In this document: piece after piece, positions 32,708 through 41,024 of the stretch
Numbering within the stretch: the stretch's first letter is position 1
Layout of the letters: the number at the start of each line of letters is the position of its first letter
From: Candidatus Chromulinivoraceae bacterium
GTDB taxonomy: Bacteria; Patescibacteriota; Saccharimonadia; Saccharimonadales; Saccharimonadaceae
DNA length: 64,000 nt
NCBI GenBank assembly: GCA_035478595.1
Contig: DATIJL010000012.1
Location: 62,001-126,000, forward strand
Direction of reading: 5' to 3'
Program-made: the position numbers and the translations under genes
Notes under the pieces: generated by a model
What the model saw: the letters and a program-made list of their open reading frames with translations, nothing else
Databases searched by the model: none
What the model was told of the DNA's origin: nothing

Positions 32708-33182
32708 CTATCTCTTGGAAGGTGCTTACAATAACCCCTTCATCTACATCAGGGTTGTCGAACCGGACGAATAAAACCCCAGCCTCCTTGAGAATAGAGG
32801 CCACTTTTTCGTCGCGCTGGACTCGATCTTCTCTGTTATGAGACCAGTCGTCGAGTTCGATTGCGGCCGCTGGTCTTAAGGTTTCCTTTTCAACTAGCAA
32901 AAAATCAACGGATTTCCCATTTATTATACTAAACGCGGCTTTCCAGTTTTGTCCTTTTATTTTGTGGTCTACGAAAGTACTTAAATGAGCTTGGGGCAAT
33001 ATGAAAAAACGATCACCTATCACGTGAGAGAGGCTGGCATAGAATCGTGATTCGGCCACGGTCATCACCTTGTCTTTTTTAGTGAAATGATAGGTTTTCG
33101 CTGGTATTATTCTGGTTGTCTGTCTGTTCAAGAGAACTGTAACTACTACGAGGGTGAGCAAAAAGAATAAAAATATATACAT
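32679..33182 (-). CDS. DUF2726 protein with membrane anchor
   Basis: A 167-residue protein with an N-terminal hydrophobic segment (YIFLFFLLTLVVVTVLL) and a C-terminal DUF2726 domain (SVDFLLVEKETLRPAAAIELDDWSH, then RDEKVASILKEAGV). DUF2726 has the look of a PD-(D/E)xK-like nuclease, and here the acidic core is present. I choose ATG 33182 because a TACAAT box ends 7 nt upstream. It is on the opposite strand to the phage genes, inside the repeats, and so is a likely accessory (moron) gene. Confidence 0.75.
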   Translation of the reverse strand: MYIFLFFLLTLVVVTVLLNRQTTRIIPAKTYHFTKKDKVMTVAESRFYASLSHVIGDRFFILPQAHLSTFVDHKIKGQNWKAAFSIINGKSVDFLLVEKETLRPAAAIELDDWSHNREDRVQRDEKVASILKEAGVLFVRFDNPDVDEGVIVSTFQEIVNQSSEIRK

Positions 33183-33326
33183 TGGTTGCATTGTATCATA
33201 AGCCAGATCAGTTTACGGTATATGTGATTGATAGGACAAAGAACGTCGGCGATTCCGTGAATTGTTAGTGCTCATCTTCATACTTTTGTTATTATGATAT
33301 TACTTTGACATGCCGTCACTCTATAG

Positions 33327-33332
33327 TATAAT
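33327..33332 (+). promoter_or_regulatory. -10 box of the 33341 gene (leaderless)
   Basis: TATAAT ends 8 nt before ATG 33341, the host-style promoter layout rather than the phage style. Confidence 0.6.
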
Positions 33333-33340
33333 CATCGTAT

Positions 33341-34054
33341 ATGGACTGGTTGTATGTGAATAAAGACGGTTTTCTAAACTCCAATTTATTTTTTGCGATC
33401 GTTACGTTAGGTGTTGGACTGATTGCGTATATTTTGTACGTAAGAGGAAAAGCGGATCAGATCCAAGAGGCTGCAACAGTGGTCTATTCAGAGCTTAAGA
33501 CAGTGGCGACTAAGGTGAGAACAATCAAGGAGGACTTTGACCGCGAGGGTAGCTTAGTGGAGTCGCGGTATCTTCTCAAACTCCCTAGCTGGGGTAAGTA
33601 TAAATATGCGTTACTTCCTGAGCTTAAGCTTGAGGATTGGAGTGCTCTTGACAGCTTTTTCGCAGATGTTGAGAAATATGATAAAGCTGTTGAAATCAAC
33701 GATAGCTACTTCGACTCTAACGCGAAAGAAATATGGGTTAATATACAGAGGCATTATTTTAAGATGTTGGAAGGTCACATGTTGCCCGATGATGTAACAG
33801 AGATCGTTGATTTCTCGCCTCAGTTGCCTCATAGCATTTCTAGTAAGGTAAAGTATTTCTCTGATCTGTATATAAATAATGTTGGTTCTAACGCTTACTA
33901 TTTGCCGCGCAGGCCTATTAACATGGCTAGAGATGCCTTGAATAACATTGATACGAATATTCTTATAAGTACAGCTGGTAGTCGCATGCTTAAACTTTCA
34001 GCTAAGCCTGAGTTCTATAGGATGCTACTTCATATTCGCAAGAAGCAATTATAG
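33341..34054 (+). CDS. Prophage accessory protein with one membrane segment
   Basis: A 237-residue protein: a hydrophobic segment at about 14-35 (NLFFAIVTLGVGLIAYILYV), then a long helical, charged domain to the end. No family recognised. It lies inside the right repeat and has its own leaderless promoter, so it would be expressed in the lysogen. Such genes in filamentous phages often give immunity or change the cell surface, but no sequence feature decides. Confidence 0.65.
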   Translation: MDWLYVNKDGFLNSNLFFAIVTLGVGLIAYILYVRGKADQIQEAATVVYSELKTVATKVRTIKEDFDREGSLVESRYLLKLPSWGKYKYALLPELKLEDWSALDSFFADVEKYDKAVEINDSYFDSNAKEIWVNIQRHYFKMLEGHMLPDDVTEIVDFSPQLPHSISSKVKYFSDLYINNVGSNAYYLPRRPINMARDALNNIDTNILISTAGSRMLKLSAKPEFYRMLLHIRKKQL

Positions 34055-34169
34055 CGATGTTATGTATGGGTTTGTTGACGCACTGTAGTAAATCTTACAT
34101 GCAACATTGTTTGAGCTTCTACCTCAGTTAAAGCATAACTATCTTTGACAAACAGTCAAAAAAGTGTAC

Positions 34170-34198
34170 AAGATATATTGTGCGACTCAAAATCTATT
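34170..34198 (+). repeat. Right prophage attachment repeat (attR), dif-like
   Basis: Matches the left repeat (28419-28447) at 27 of 29 positions, with the first 17 nt identical. It lies just before a decayed fragment of an SSB-like phage gene. Confidence 0.75.
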
Positions 34199-34326
34199 TA
34201 TGCTTTATGACCTAACACACGCTGCATTTTATTCTGCTCCGCTTGCTTATATCTTCATAAACACTTCCCCCATTTAGCTATGCTGCTTTTGTCTAGTCCG
34301 ACGGTCTTTAAGTCCCATTAGACCTG
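34199..34326. other. Non-coding remainder next to the right repeat
   Basis: No gene is visible. By position it should correspond to the 5' part of the decayed SSB-like gene, but similarity to the intact copy is too weak here to be sure. The whole 34055-34452 gap holds only this, the repeat and the relic. Confidence 0.4.
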
Positions 34327-34428
34327 TTTAAAAATGACCTACAAGCTGGCTTTTGTTGATAAGTGTGATTGGTTCGAATCCAAGATTTTGTAATTCTTAA
34401 TCGAACAAAAATGGAACTTCTAATTAAT
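34327..34428 (+). pseudogene. Relic of a second inovirus: decayed copy of the SSB-like gene
   Basis: The stretch aligns with about 28592-28690 of the intact phage gene: shared blocks include GATAAG.G.GA.TGGTTCG and GAACAAAAATGGAAC. Frames are broken by substitutions and small indels. It follows the right repeat at a distance similar to that of the gene from the left repeat, as expected for the start of an older tandem copy. Confidence 0.7.
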
Positions 34429-34452
34429 CTGTTATGGTGGGCTTTTTGGCTG

Positions 34453-35070
34453 TTATTGTGATCTCTTCCTTATTCTTTCAAGAATTTTCCTTAGCTTGCG
34501 TCGTTCTTTCTTCTGTGAATCAAGATGAGAAGCACCAAGTATGAGCTTTACCCCTCGTAGCGCTCGTGGTTGGTTTTGTGGAGTGTAATATACATGAACA
34601 TTCTTAGCGATCAGATCATAGTTACTTTTGGGTGAGGGGTAATTAAGTTCATTGCGAAGGAATTTGATAAATTTATCGACTTTATAAAGGTGTTTGTTGC
34701 TATATCCCATTATTGGACTCTCGCCATATCGCACAACCTTGTCGTCAATTATAACGAAGCCCTCAATGCCGGAGTCAACAAGTCTATCTCGTACATCGTC
34801 GGGTAGTTTTGATAGCATTGCTGAGTAGTCGTGGGGTTTGTTGTCTTCTAAACTTCTGCCAAAACCGTTCAATCCCCTATTCATTCCTTCTTCAGTGTCG
34901 AATTGTTGCTCCTTTAGCCATACGGCTCGTAGAAAGAGTTCTATCGAGAGATTTAAATTAGACATCGCTGGATATAAAGTACCGAGAGACCATAGAAGAT
35001 GCGCGGCTGACCAGTATTGATCGCCCATTCGTATATAATAGTCTATCCTTGCTCTTTGAAAACCTTGCAT
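34453..35070 (-). CDS. Helical protein with HEPN-like features, unknown function
   Basis: A 205-residue soluble protein. The N-terminal half (DYYIRMGDQYWSAAHLLWSLG, then SNLNLSIELFLRAVWLKEQ) has the helical pattern seen in HEPN-like domains, but the usual RxxxxH motif is not evident. The C-terminal region is basic. It is the last gene of a three-gene minus-strand group with a membrane protein and an ImmA/IrrE peptidase. Name uncertain. Confidence 0.65.
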   Translation of the reverse strand: MQGFQRARIDYYIRMGDQYWSAAHLLWSLGTLYPAMSNLNLSIELFLRAVWLKEQQFDTEEGMNRGLNGFGRSLEDNKPHDYSAMLSKLPDDVRDRLVDSGIEGFVIIDDKVVRYGESPIMGYSNKHLYKVDKFIKFLRNELNYPSPKSNYDLIAKNVHVYYTPQNQPRALRGVKLILGASHLDSQKKERRKLRKILERIRKRSQ

Positions 35071-35072
35071 TT

Positions 35073-35546
35073 TTATTTCGATTTCTTGCTGTTTGAGTCG
35101 TCACTAAAAAAGTACTGTGTGGCGATTTTGGCGAGGCCGTAGGTTTGGATTATGCCGGCGGCAACAACGGAAGGAACAGCGAAGCTATTACCTTCGAAGT
35201 GTAGAAAGCCAATACCAATAAGGAAAACCATAAGATAGCTGGCTACAAAACCAATGACAATAAGATAGAGGAGTACTCTCCCCCACAATCCTCGTGAGCG
35301 AGCTTTTTCAATGCGAGCGCCTATCTCAAGACTAAAAGTTATGGCCTCTTTTTGTTCGTTCGTAAAGGAGTCGATAACACGAGTAGCTTCCTCTGGTCTG
35401 AGGATATTGTCATCGATGTCTTGTAAGACCCGTTCCCTTTCGAGGGCGGCCGTAACACGCCGTTCCTTTTTAGGGGCGGCTATCTGAGTTGGCTCAGTAC
35501 TGGTCTTAGTCGTCTGAGAGTTGGTCGTTTTCTTCTTCGTTGGCAT
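35073..35546 (-). CDS. Membrane protein of the ImmA/IrrE operon
   Basis: A 157-residue protein: a Lys/Thr-rich, disordered N terminus (about 1-30), a helical charged region, then two hydrophobic segments (about 83-107 and 112-135). Its start lies inside the upstream peptidase gene (41-nt overlap in another frame), and the next gene begins 2 nt downstream. Function unknown; it could be the membrane partner of the peptidase system. Confidence 0.7.
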   Translation of the reverse strand: MPTKKKTTNSQTTKTSTEPTQIAAPKKERRVTAALERERVLQDIDDNILRPEEATRVIDSFTNEQKEAITFSLEIGARIEKARSRGLWGRVLLYLIVIGFVASYLMVFLIGIGFLHFEGNSFAVPSVVAAGIIQTYGLAKIATQYFFSDDSNSKKSK

Positions 35547-36042
35547 CGTATTTACTCTTCAGACTTTTCAGGCGGTAACGCATTGCGGATTCGGATACGG
35601 CAAACATATTGGCTAGAATATTTGCATCGTTATCTGTTAGACCATACGTTTTTTTAATATGCAGTAACATGCGGCGCGGCATAAGGAGTTCGGCGGCAAA
35701 CATATCTGCCTCCTTCTCCTTGGGCAGCTTTACTTCGTACGTGGTGTCGCGGCGATAGACGCCGTATTCATTAGTGCGGTGTTTGAGAAAGTAGTGGCCC
35801 AACTCGTGTGCTAGTGTGTACGCTTGGCGTTTTGGTGACTCGAGTGCGTTGAGGTAGATGCGTTTTTTGTTTTTTTCTAGAACTCCTGAAACGCCCTCGG
35901 TCTTTGGAGTGGGTCGAAAGAAAACGATTTCAATGCCTTCATTTTTGGCAATTTCGAAGACGTTAATAGGAGGGTCGCTAATATGGTAGCGGCTAATAAG
36001 ATTGCGTGCGGCTTGTCGGGCACTGTCCCATTCTGTATTCAC
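35506..36042 (-). CDS. ImmA/IrrE-family metallopeptidase
   Basis: A 178-residue zinc peptidase. The active site is LAHELGHYFLKH (HExxH) with the third ligand in KEKEADMFAAELLMP. ImmA-type enzymes cut repressors of mobile elements or stress regulators to induce genes. The C-terminal SESAMRYRLKSL is a possible DNA- or partner-contact helix. AAAGGAGGAG lies just before ATG 36042. It heads a three-gene operon next to the inovirus, but outside its repeats. The repressor partner is not visible in this window. Confidence 0.88.
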   Translation of the reverse strand: MNTEWDSARQAARNLISRYHISDPPINVFEIAKNEGIEIVFFRPTPKTEGVSGVLEKNKKRIYLNALESPKRQAYTLAHELGHYFLKHRTNEYGVYRRDTTYEVKLPKEKEADMFAAELLMPRRMLLHIKKTYGLTDNDANILANMFAVSESAMRYRLKSLKSKYDANEEENDQLSDD

Positions 36043-36163
36043 ATCTCCTCCTTTCTCGTATCTACTTTCAGTATAACATTTGCTCGTTTTTTACAAAAAT
36101 GTGCGCTTGAGTGTTGTTCGGATGGTGTGCTACATTAAGTATAGCTAAAACAGGAAAACAAAC

Positions 36164-37225
36164 ATGGCCATCACAAAACCTATAGATAGTAATAAGGTAA
36201 ATAATAAACAATCTTTTTTTAGGCGATATATGCGTGTCTGGAAATGGCTTGGGTGGATCTTCGGGGTTATTGCTGTACTCGTCTTATTGGTTTGGATTGC
36301 ATTTCAGGTAAGCCCGTGGCCTAACTCGCTTCTTATACGCTCTGCCTTTGATAAAAACTCCGCTAAAGTGGAACAGGCGCTCGGAAAATACGTTCCTGCG
36401 AACATTACGGAAGTAGAGAATACCCAGTACCGTTCTAATGATAAAGATGCCCGTCTTGATGCCTTCTACCCTACTGGAACAGATAAACAACTTCCGACTA
36501 TTGTTTGGGTGCATGGCGGTGGCTGGGTTTCTGGTGGCAACGATGACGTTGATAATTATATGAAGATATTGGCAGGCCGGGGTTTTACGGCTATAAGCGT
36601 TAACTACTCTATTGCACCTGAAAAACAGTATCCAGTGCCAATCCAACAGCTGAATGACGCACTCGCTTATCTGCAGACAAACGCTAAGCAACTTCATGTT
36701 GATGACAAACGTATTGTGATGGCAGGAGACTCTGCTGGATCGCAGATTGTTGCTCAGATGGCGAATATTATTACCAGCCAAAGCTATGCGAACGATATTG
36801 GCATTCAGCCAAAACTGCCCGCCAGTAAGCTGAAGGGTCTCCTTCTCAGCTGCGGGGCATATGATCTGAGTCTGCCAGATTACAATGGGCCATTTGGTAA
36901 GTTTCTTCATACAGTACTATGGGCTTACTCTGGCACGCAGGACTTTCTGCATGATCCTAAACTAAAAACAGCCTCTGTGGTGAACTACGTTACGTCTCAA
37001 TTTACGCCAGCATTTATCACAGCTGGTAATGCCGATCCACTACTGGGTCAGTCAACGGAACTTGCACAAAAACTCCAATCACTTGATGTATACACGTCAA
37101 CTCTCTTCTATCCTGCTAACCACCAACCGCAGTTAAATCATGAATACCAATTCGATCTCGATACAGCTGATGGTCAGAATGCCTTGGATGAGATGGTTAA
37201 CTTTGCTCGTCAGCGAACGGAGTAG
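36164..37225 (+). CDS. Alpha/beta hydrolase (esterase/lipase, HSL-like)
   Basis: A 353-residue enzyme with an N-terminal membrane anchor (about 27-52, WKWLGWIFGVIAVLVLLVWIA) and an extracytoplasmic hydrolase domain. The oxyanion motif VWVHGGGWVSGG, the nucleophile elbow VMAGDSAGSQIV and the late Asp/His (AGNADPLLG, PQLNHEYQF) form the catalytic set. Such enzymes cut short-chain esters; the substrate is unknown. A DUF389 gene follows after 2 nt, suggesting co-expression. Confidence 0.85.
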   Translation: MAITKPIDSNKVNNKQSFFRRYMRVWKWLGWIFGVIAVLVLLVWIAFQVSPWPNSLLIRSAFDKNSAKVEQALGKYVPANITEVENTQYRSNDKDARLDAFYPTGTDKQLPTIVWVHGGGWVSGGNDDVDNYMKILAGRGFTAISVNYSIAPEKQYPVPIQQLNDALAYLQTNAKQLHVDDKRIVMAGDSAGSQIVAQMANIITSQSYANDIGIQPKLPASKLKGLLLSCGAYDLSLPDYNGPFGKFLHTVLWAYSGTQDFLHDPKLKTASVVNYVTSQFTPAFITAGNADPLLGQSTELAQKLQSLDVYTSTLFYPANHQPQLNHEYQFDLDTADGQNALDEMVNFARQRTE

Positions 37226-37227
37226 CA

Positions 37228-37872
37228 ATGAGTCTACTCTATGAACGAAAAAAGCTGAGTCAAGCGGTGAAAAGACGGCGAATCATTGAGTTCGTAGAAA
37301 ATTCAAGACCAGACGGTGACTACTATAAGCTGCTTGTTGGGGCGATACTCGTGGCTATTGGCGGCATCTTGACCGATAGTATACCTGTTGTGATTGCGAG
37401 CATGATCATTGCGCCGCTGGCTACTCCTATTTTAGCTATCAGTTTAGGATTGGTGGCGCGGGATTGGCGGTATGCTGGACGCAATATTATTGTTCTCATC
37501 TTTTCATCGCTTATTGCTTTCGTGATTGGTATTTCGGTTGCAATGATTCTTAAAAATGACCAGGTGCCGGATATTCTCATTTCTTTTAATGGTAACCAGG
37601 TTATTGCGGTGATGGTTGCGGTCGTTGCCGGGGCGATCGGCGCAAGCGGCGTGGTACGACAAAAAGTTGCCTCAGCGGCGCTAGGAGTGGCAATTGCCGT
37701 ATCTCTTATGCCTCCCCTGGTGGCAACAGCTGTTGGGCTTGCGCCAGGTGGGACTCCATTTGCGGGTTCACTCACGCTTTATGTTCTTAATATAATTGGT
37801 ATTGTTGTGGCAGGTACGATTGTTTTTGGTTTGCTGGGTCTTGGGCGAACGTATCGTTCAATAAAAAAATAG
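37228..37872 (+). CDS. DUF389 membrane protein
   Basis: A 214-residue protein with five or six hydrophobic segments and the DUF389 core: DYYKLLVGAILVAIGGILTD, ASMIIAPLATPILAISLGL and AIAVSLMPPLVATAVGLA. The family is widespread and uncharacterised. It lacks the soluble N-terminal domain of longer members. It starts 2 nt after the esterase gene and is followed by a palindromic terminator. Confidence 0.85.
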   Translation: MSLLYERKKLSQAVKRRRIIEFVENSRPDGDYYKLLVGAILVAIGGILTDSIPVVIASMIIAPLATPILAISLGLVARDWRYAGRNIIVLIFSSLIAFVIGISVAMILKNDQVPDILISFNGNQVIAVMVAVVAGAIGASGVVRQKVASAALGVAIAVSLMPPLVATAVGLAPGGTPFAGSLTLYVLNIIGIVVAGTIVFGLLGLGRTYRSIKK

Positions 37873-37898
37873 CCCTTTGGAGGACTCATTTTTAAGCT

Positions 37899-37932
37899 CA
37901 GACCCACCCCGGCGAATGCCGGGGTGGGTCTG
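37899..37932. terminator. Bidirectional terminator-like palindrome
   Basis: CAGACCCACCCCGGC (37899-37913) pairs perfectly over 15 bp with GCCGGGGTGGGTCTG (37918-37932). It lies between convergent genes; T-rich sequence follows on the minus side (GAGCTTAAAAATG on the opposite strand). Confidence 0.8.
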
Positions 37933-37942
37933 AATGCATGTC

Positions 37943-38161
37943 TCAGATCGCGTGTGTCACCTTCCCGTCCTTGGAGACGTGTGTGACTTTGGCATTCAAC
38001 CAGCTTCCGATGTCCATGCCCTGGGAAAGCAACTCGACACTGGTTACAGATCCGTGTAGGCGGATCTCGCGTACCATGTCGTCGTCGCCGAGTTGTCCTC
38101 TGGCTACGGTAGTATTACAGTCAGACTGCATACATGTCTTGGTGACGGGTCGGATAGACAT
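37943..38161 (-). CDS. Small GC-rich cassette protein
   Basis: A 72-residue polar protein with two cysteines (KTCMQSDCNTT) and a beta-rich remainder ending DGKVTHAI. The start at 38161 is chosen because AAAGGA lies 6 nt upstream; the ATG two codons earlier touches it. It has its own promoter in the AT-rich border (TTGATA and TATAAA at about 38200-38230, minus strand) and ends 10 nt before a 15-bp hairpin. No family recognised. Base composition is higher in G+C than the neighbours. Confidence 0.65.
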   Translation of the reverse strand: MSIRPVTKTCMQSDCNTTVARGQLGDDDMVREIRLHGSVTSVELLSQGMDIGSWLNAKVTHVSKDGKVTHAI

Positions 38162-38235
38162 TAGCATTCCTTTCGATGAGGGAGAGACGATGCTTCCCTT
38201 TTATAACATAATCAAATCCTATTTATCAAGTTGAA

Positions 38236-40980
38236 TTAGCGAAGGCGGATTTCAGTTTCGTTACTTGCATGCTGCTGTTCGGCGGGTGGCGCTACTTGAG
38301 GGAGAACGATTTCACCTTCTGCTATGGAGCCTGATTTACGTTTGCGACGACGTTTGCGCTTCTTTTTAGGCTCACCTTCTTCACCCAAGGCTGTAGATTG
38401 TGGCTGTACTACAGGCTCTACGGCACTTTCTAGCGGTGCAAGCGGTCGTTCGGCCATTGCTGTGGCTACTGCAGATACGACGGGTGCTGCGACGGGCTGA
38501 GCGGCTTGCGGAGCTGGCTGCGGTGCAGCGGCCTTTGGTTTAGGCTGTTGCTGAACGACGGGCGGATTAATAGCATTGGTGATTTCTTGTTCGATCTCTG
38601 CACGGGTACGGCTGTAGATACGACGAGTATTTTCAATAATGCGCCCAGTATTATCTATCTGTGCCGGTGGCAATGTAAGTGTTGTAGCGCTAAATGCTGG
38701 AGATTTTTCACCATTAATAACCATATTGATAATGAAGTGTCGGTTGTGCATTTGCAAAAGGTCGTTTGGTTCAAACTGAGGCTCGAACTGTTTGGCGAGA
38801 ATTGGTGAGTCATCTGCTGAGACGCGGAAACAAATCATCGTACCGACGTTACCGAATACGGCGTTACGTACCGTATCACTCATCTGTGAAATATACTGGT
38901 TGGCAACGGTTAGGTTGAGGCCGTACTTACGCGCCTCTGAAAGGATAGTTGCGAATGAGTCTGTGGCAAAGTTTTGGAACTCGTCGACGTAAAGATAGAA
39001 TGGACGGCGATCTTCGACATTAGGGATGTCCGAACGACTCATGGCAGCAAGCTGAATTTTGGTAACCATGAATGCGCCCAAAATAGATGCGTTGTCCTCG
39101 CCGATTAAACCTTTAGAAAGATTAACGATGAGAATTTTTCCTTCGTCCATAATCTCGCGAATATTGAAGGTACTTTTTGGTTGGCCAATGATGTTACGGA
39201 TAACGGGGTTGGCTGTAAAGGCGCCTACCTTGTTGAGCACTGGTGCAATCGCCTCAGCCTGAAACTTCTCGGTCCAGCTAGCAAACTCGATGTTCCAGAA
39301 CTGTAGCACGACGGTGTCGGTACAATAGCCGAGCGTCTCCTTACGAAACTTTTTGTCGGTCAACATGCGTGTTATGTCGAGCATGGTGGTCTCGGGTCGA
39401 TCGAGCAGCGCTAGAATGGTGTAACGCAAAATATATTCAAGACGTGGACCCCATGACTCACCAAACATACGCTTAAGTACGCCAATAACCTCAGAGCTAA
39501 TATTTGTTTTATGGGCTGGATCGGTTACCTCGAGCGGATTAAAACCAAGTGGGTATGCGGTATCTGCCGGGTTAAAATACACGACATCATTGACGCGTGA
39601 CCCAGGAATAAAGCGCATGTTGTCAACAGCGAAGTCACCGTGTGGGTCGATAATGGCATAGCCTTGACCATGGAAAATATCACTCAAAGCAAAAAGCTCG
39701 AGTGTACCAGACTTACCTGCACCAGTTTGACCAATAATGTACACGTGACGCGAGCGATCAGTGCGAAGCATTCCAAACTGGTGGTTGATGCCACGGAAGT
39801 TTGTTAAGCCAAAGGCACTGATATTTTCGTCGATTGCATCGTTACCTGTAATAACTGGTAGTTTTGCTGGTGGCTCAGCTGTTTTACTGCTCGCCCAGAC
39901 GATGTTTGGTGTTTCCACGTTAGTGTGCGGTAAGTGGAATACGCTGGCGAGCTCCTCAATGTTGAGGATATAACCGCGGTCGATAAACAAACGAGCTTTG
40001 TATTTGGCGAGGTCTTCTTTTTTAAAGCTACCCTCGGTCATACGGAAGCCATTGAGGTTGGTCGAGTTAAACTGCTTAAAGGTACCTACAATTGCCTGCA
40101 TGCGAAGTTTAGCATTGGTTGTGCTCTCCCCCAGGTATGCCATGCGGATTTTTACTTGGTAGCCGAGCTTGGTCGCCTTTTTTTCAGCCTCCGCAATGCG
40201 GGTTTTGTTACGGTCAGACAATTCTTTTGGTGTTGTGCCACTGCTAATCCCCTGCTCTGGCGGCTTTGAGAGCGCTGCGATAAGACCGCCAACCCACTTG
40301 AAGTTGAAGCTAGTCTCACCGGTCAAGAAGCCGAACGGATTACCGTTTTTAACAGAAGTTATCCAGCGTTCGGCGGATTTATGCCAGTCGTCTGGAATTG
40401 GTCGTACGAGCACCTGTACCCACAGCTCTTCGCCAGTAGATTCAAGCTTAGCAAGCGTACCGGTAATACCGGCCAATGGGTCAACCTCGAAGCTCTGGAA
40501 GGTCTTAATAGGCAAAAACTCGCTGTCGGCAAGAGTAATTTCAGAGGTGTATACAACACTATGGCGACGCTCATGCGCAACGTAATCTTCTTCGGCAGTA
40601 TGTATTTGGACGGTTGGATATTGAGAATATATCTGGCCTTCCACAAAACTTTGCAGTGTCTTAGGTACCCAAGCATAAAAGCGAATTTGTCCGTTCACTG
40701 AGGCGATCTCAAAACTAAGATGTTCTTGAATCCCACCAGTTTGTCGGAGTTCATTGCGATCACGTAAAATACCGTGAAGACTGGCAAACAGCTGCTCTGC
40801 GGCAAGCTCGGACTTATCATTAGCCTTTGGAATCTCTAAAATCAAAAGAACACTTTCGGATGCCTTTAAGGTGTCAATCCGACGATAGTTACGAAATGTA
40901 AGGTACGCTAAAACAAGTACGATTGGCAGCCAAACGTACCATTGTAATAACAAATTAATCGTCCATAAAAGAATGGTCAT
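38236..40980 (-). CDS. VirD4/TraG-like membrane ATPase (DUF87-type)
   Basis: A 914-residue protein. An N-terminal pair of membrane segments (about 1-40) is followed by a long soluble region, then an ATPase domain with Walker A IGQTGAGKSGTLELF and IDPHGDFAVD, and Walker B FYLYVDEFQNFATDSF with VANQYISQM after it. This matches type IV coupling proteins and HerA-like pumps. The C-terminal 130 residues are Pro/Gln/Ala-rich, then very basic (KKKRKRRRKRKSG). No other secretion gene is adjacent. The start at 40980 has AGAGG upstream. Confidence 0.85.
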   Translation of the reverse strand: MTILLWTINLLLQWYVWLPIVLVLAYLTFRNYRRIDTLKASESVLLILEIPKANDKSELAAEQLFASLHGILRDRNELRQTGGIQEHLSFEIASVNGQIRFYAWVPKTLQSFVEGQIYSQYPTVQIHTAEEDYVAHERRHSVVYTSEITLADSEFLPIKTFQSFEVDPLAGITGTLAKLESTGEELWVQVLVRPIPDDWHKSAERWITSVKNGNPFGFLTGETSFNFKWVGGLIAALSKPPEQGISSGTTPKELSDRNKTRIAEAEKKATKLGYQVKIRMAYLGESTTNAKLRMQAIVGTFKQFNSTNLNGFRMTEGSFKKEDLAKYKARLFIDRGYILNIEELASVFHLPHTNVETPNIVWASSKTAEPPAKLPVITGNDAIDENISAFGLTNFRGINHQFGMLRTDRSRHVYIIGQTGAGKSGTLELFALSDIFHGQGYAIIDPHGDFAVDNMRFIPGSRVNDVVYFNPADTAYPLGFNPLEVTDPAHKTNISSEVIGVLKRMFGESWGPRLEYILRYTILALLDRPETTMLDITRMLTDKKFRKETLGYCTDTVVLQFWNIEFASWTEKFQAEAIAPVLNKVGAFTANPVIRNIIGQPKSTFNIREIMDEGKILIVNLSKGLIGEDNASILGAFMVTKIQLAAMSRSDIPNVEDRRPFYLYVDEFQNFATDSFATILSEARKYGLNLTVANQYISQMSDTVRNAVFGNVGTMICFRVSADDSPILAKQFEPQFEPNDLLQMHNRHFIINMVINGEKSPAFSATTLTLPPAQIDNTGRIIENTRRIYSRTRAEIEQEITNAINPPVVQQQPKPKAAAPQPAPQAAQPVAAPVVSAVATAMAERPLAPLESAVEPVVQPQSTALGEEGEPKKKRKRRRKRKSGSIAEGEIVLPQVAPPAEQQHASNETEIRLR

Positions 40981-41024
40981 TCTAACCTCTATTGTCCCAT
41001 CACCGTCACCACTTTGCAAGCAGC

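Larger units (their letters stand above)
28419..34198 (+). mobile_element. Inovirus (filamentous phage) prophage
   Basis: A 5.8-kb module between two 29-bp direct repeats, in an order that mirrors filamentous phages: small SSB-like gene, 58-residue coat protein, hairpin, three tiny membrane proteins, pIII-like adsorption protein, pVI-like protein, Zot/pI ATPase, small gene, HUH-type Rep, then two accessory genes. It has no integrase, transposase or secretin, so integration probably uses host XerCD at a dif-like site and exit uses another route. All core frames are open, so it may be active. Confidence 0.88.

Noticed and set aside
34370-34395. T-arm-like GGTTCGAATCC, possible tRNA fragment
   Set aside because: No acceptor or anticodon arm; the bases belong to the decayed SSB-like gene, which has a matching GATAAG..TGGTTCG block.
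36284-36910. Minus-strand 208-codon frame
   Set aside because: Antisense to the esterase with all catalytic motifs.
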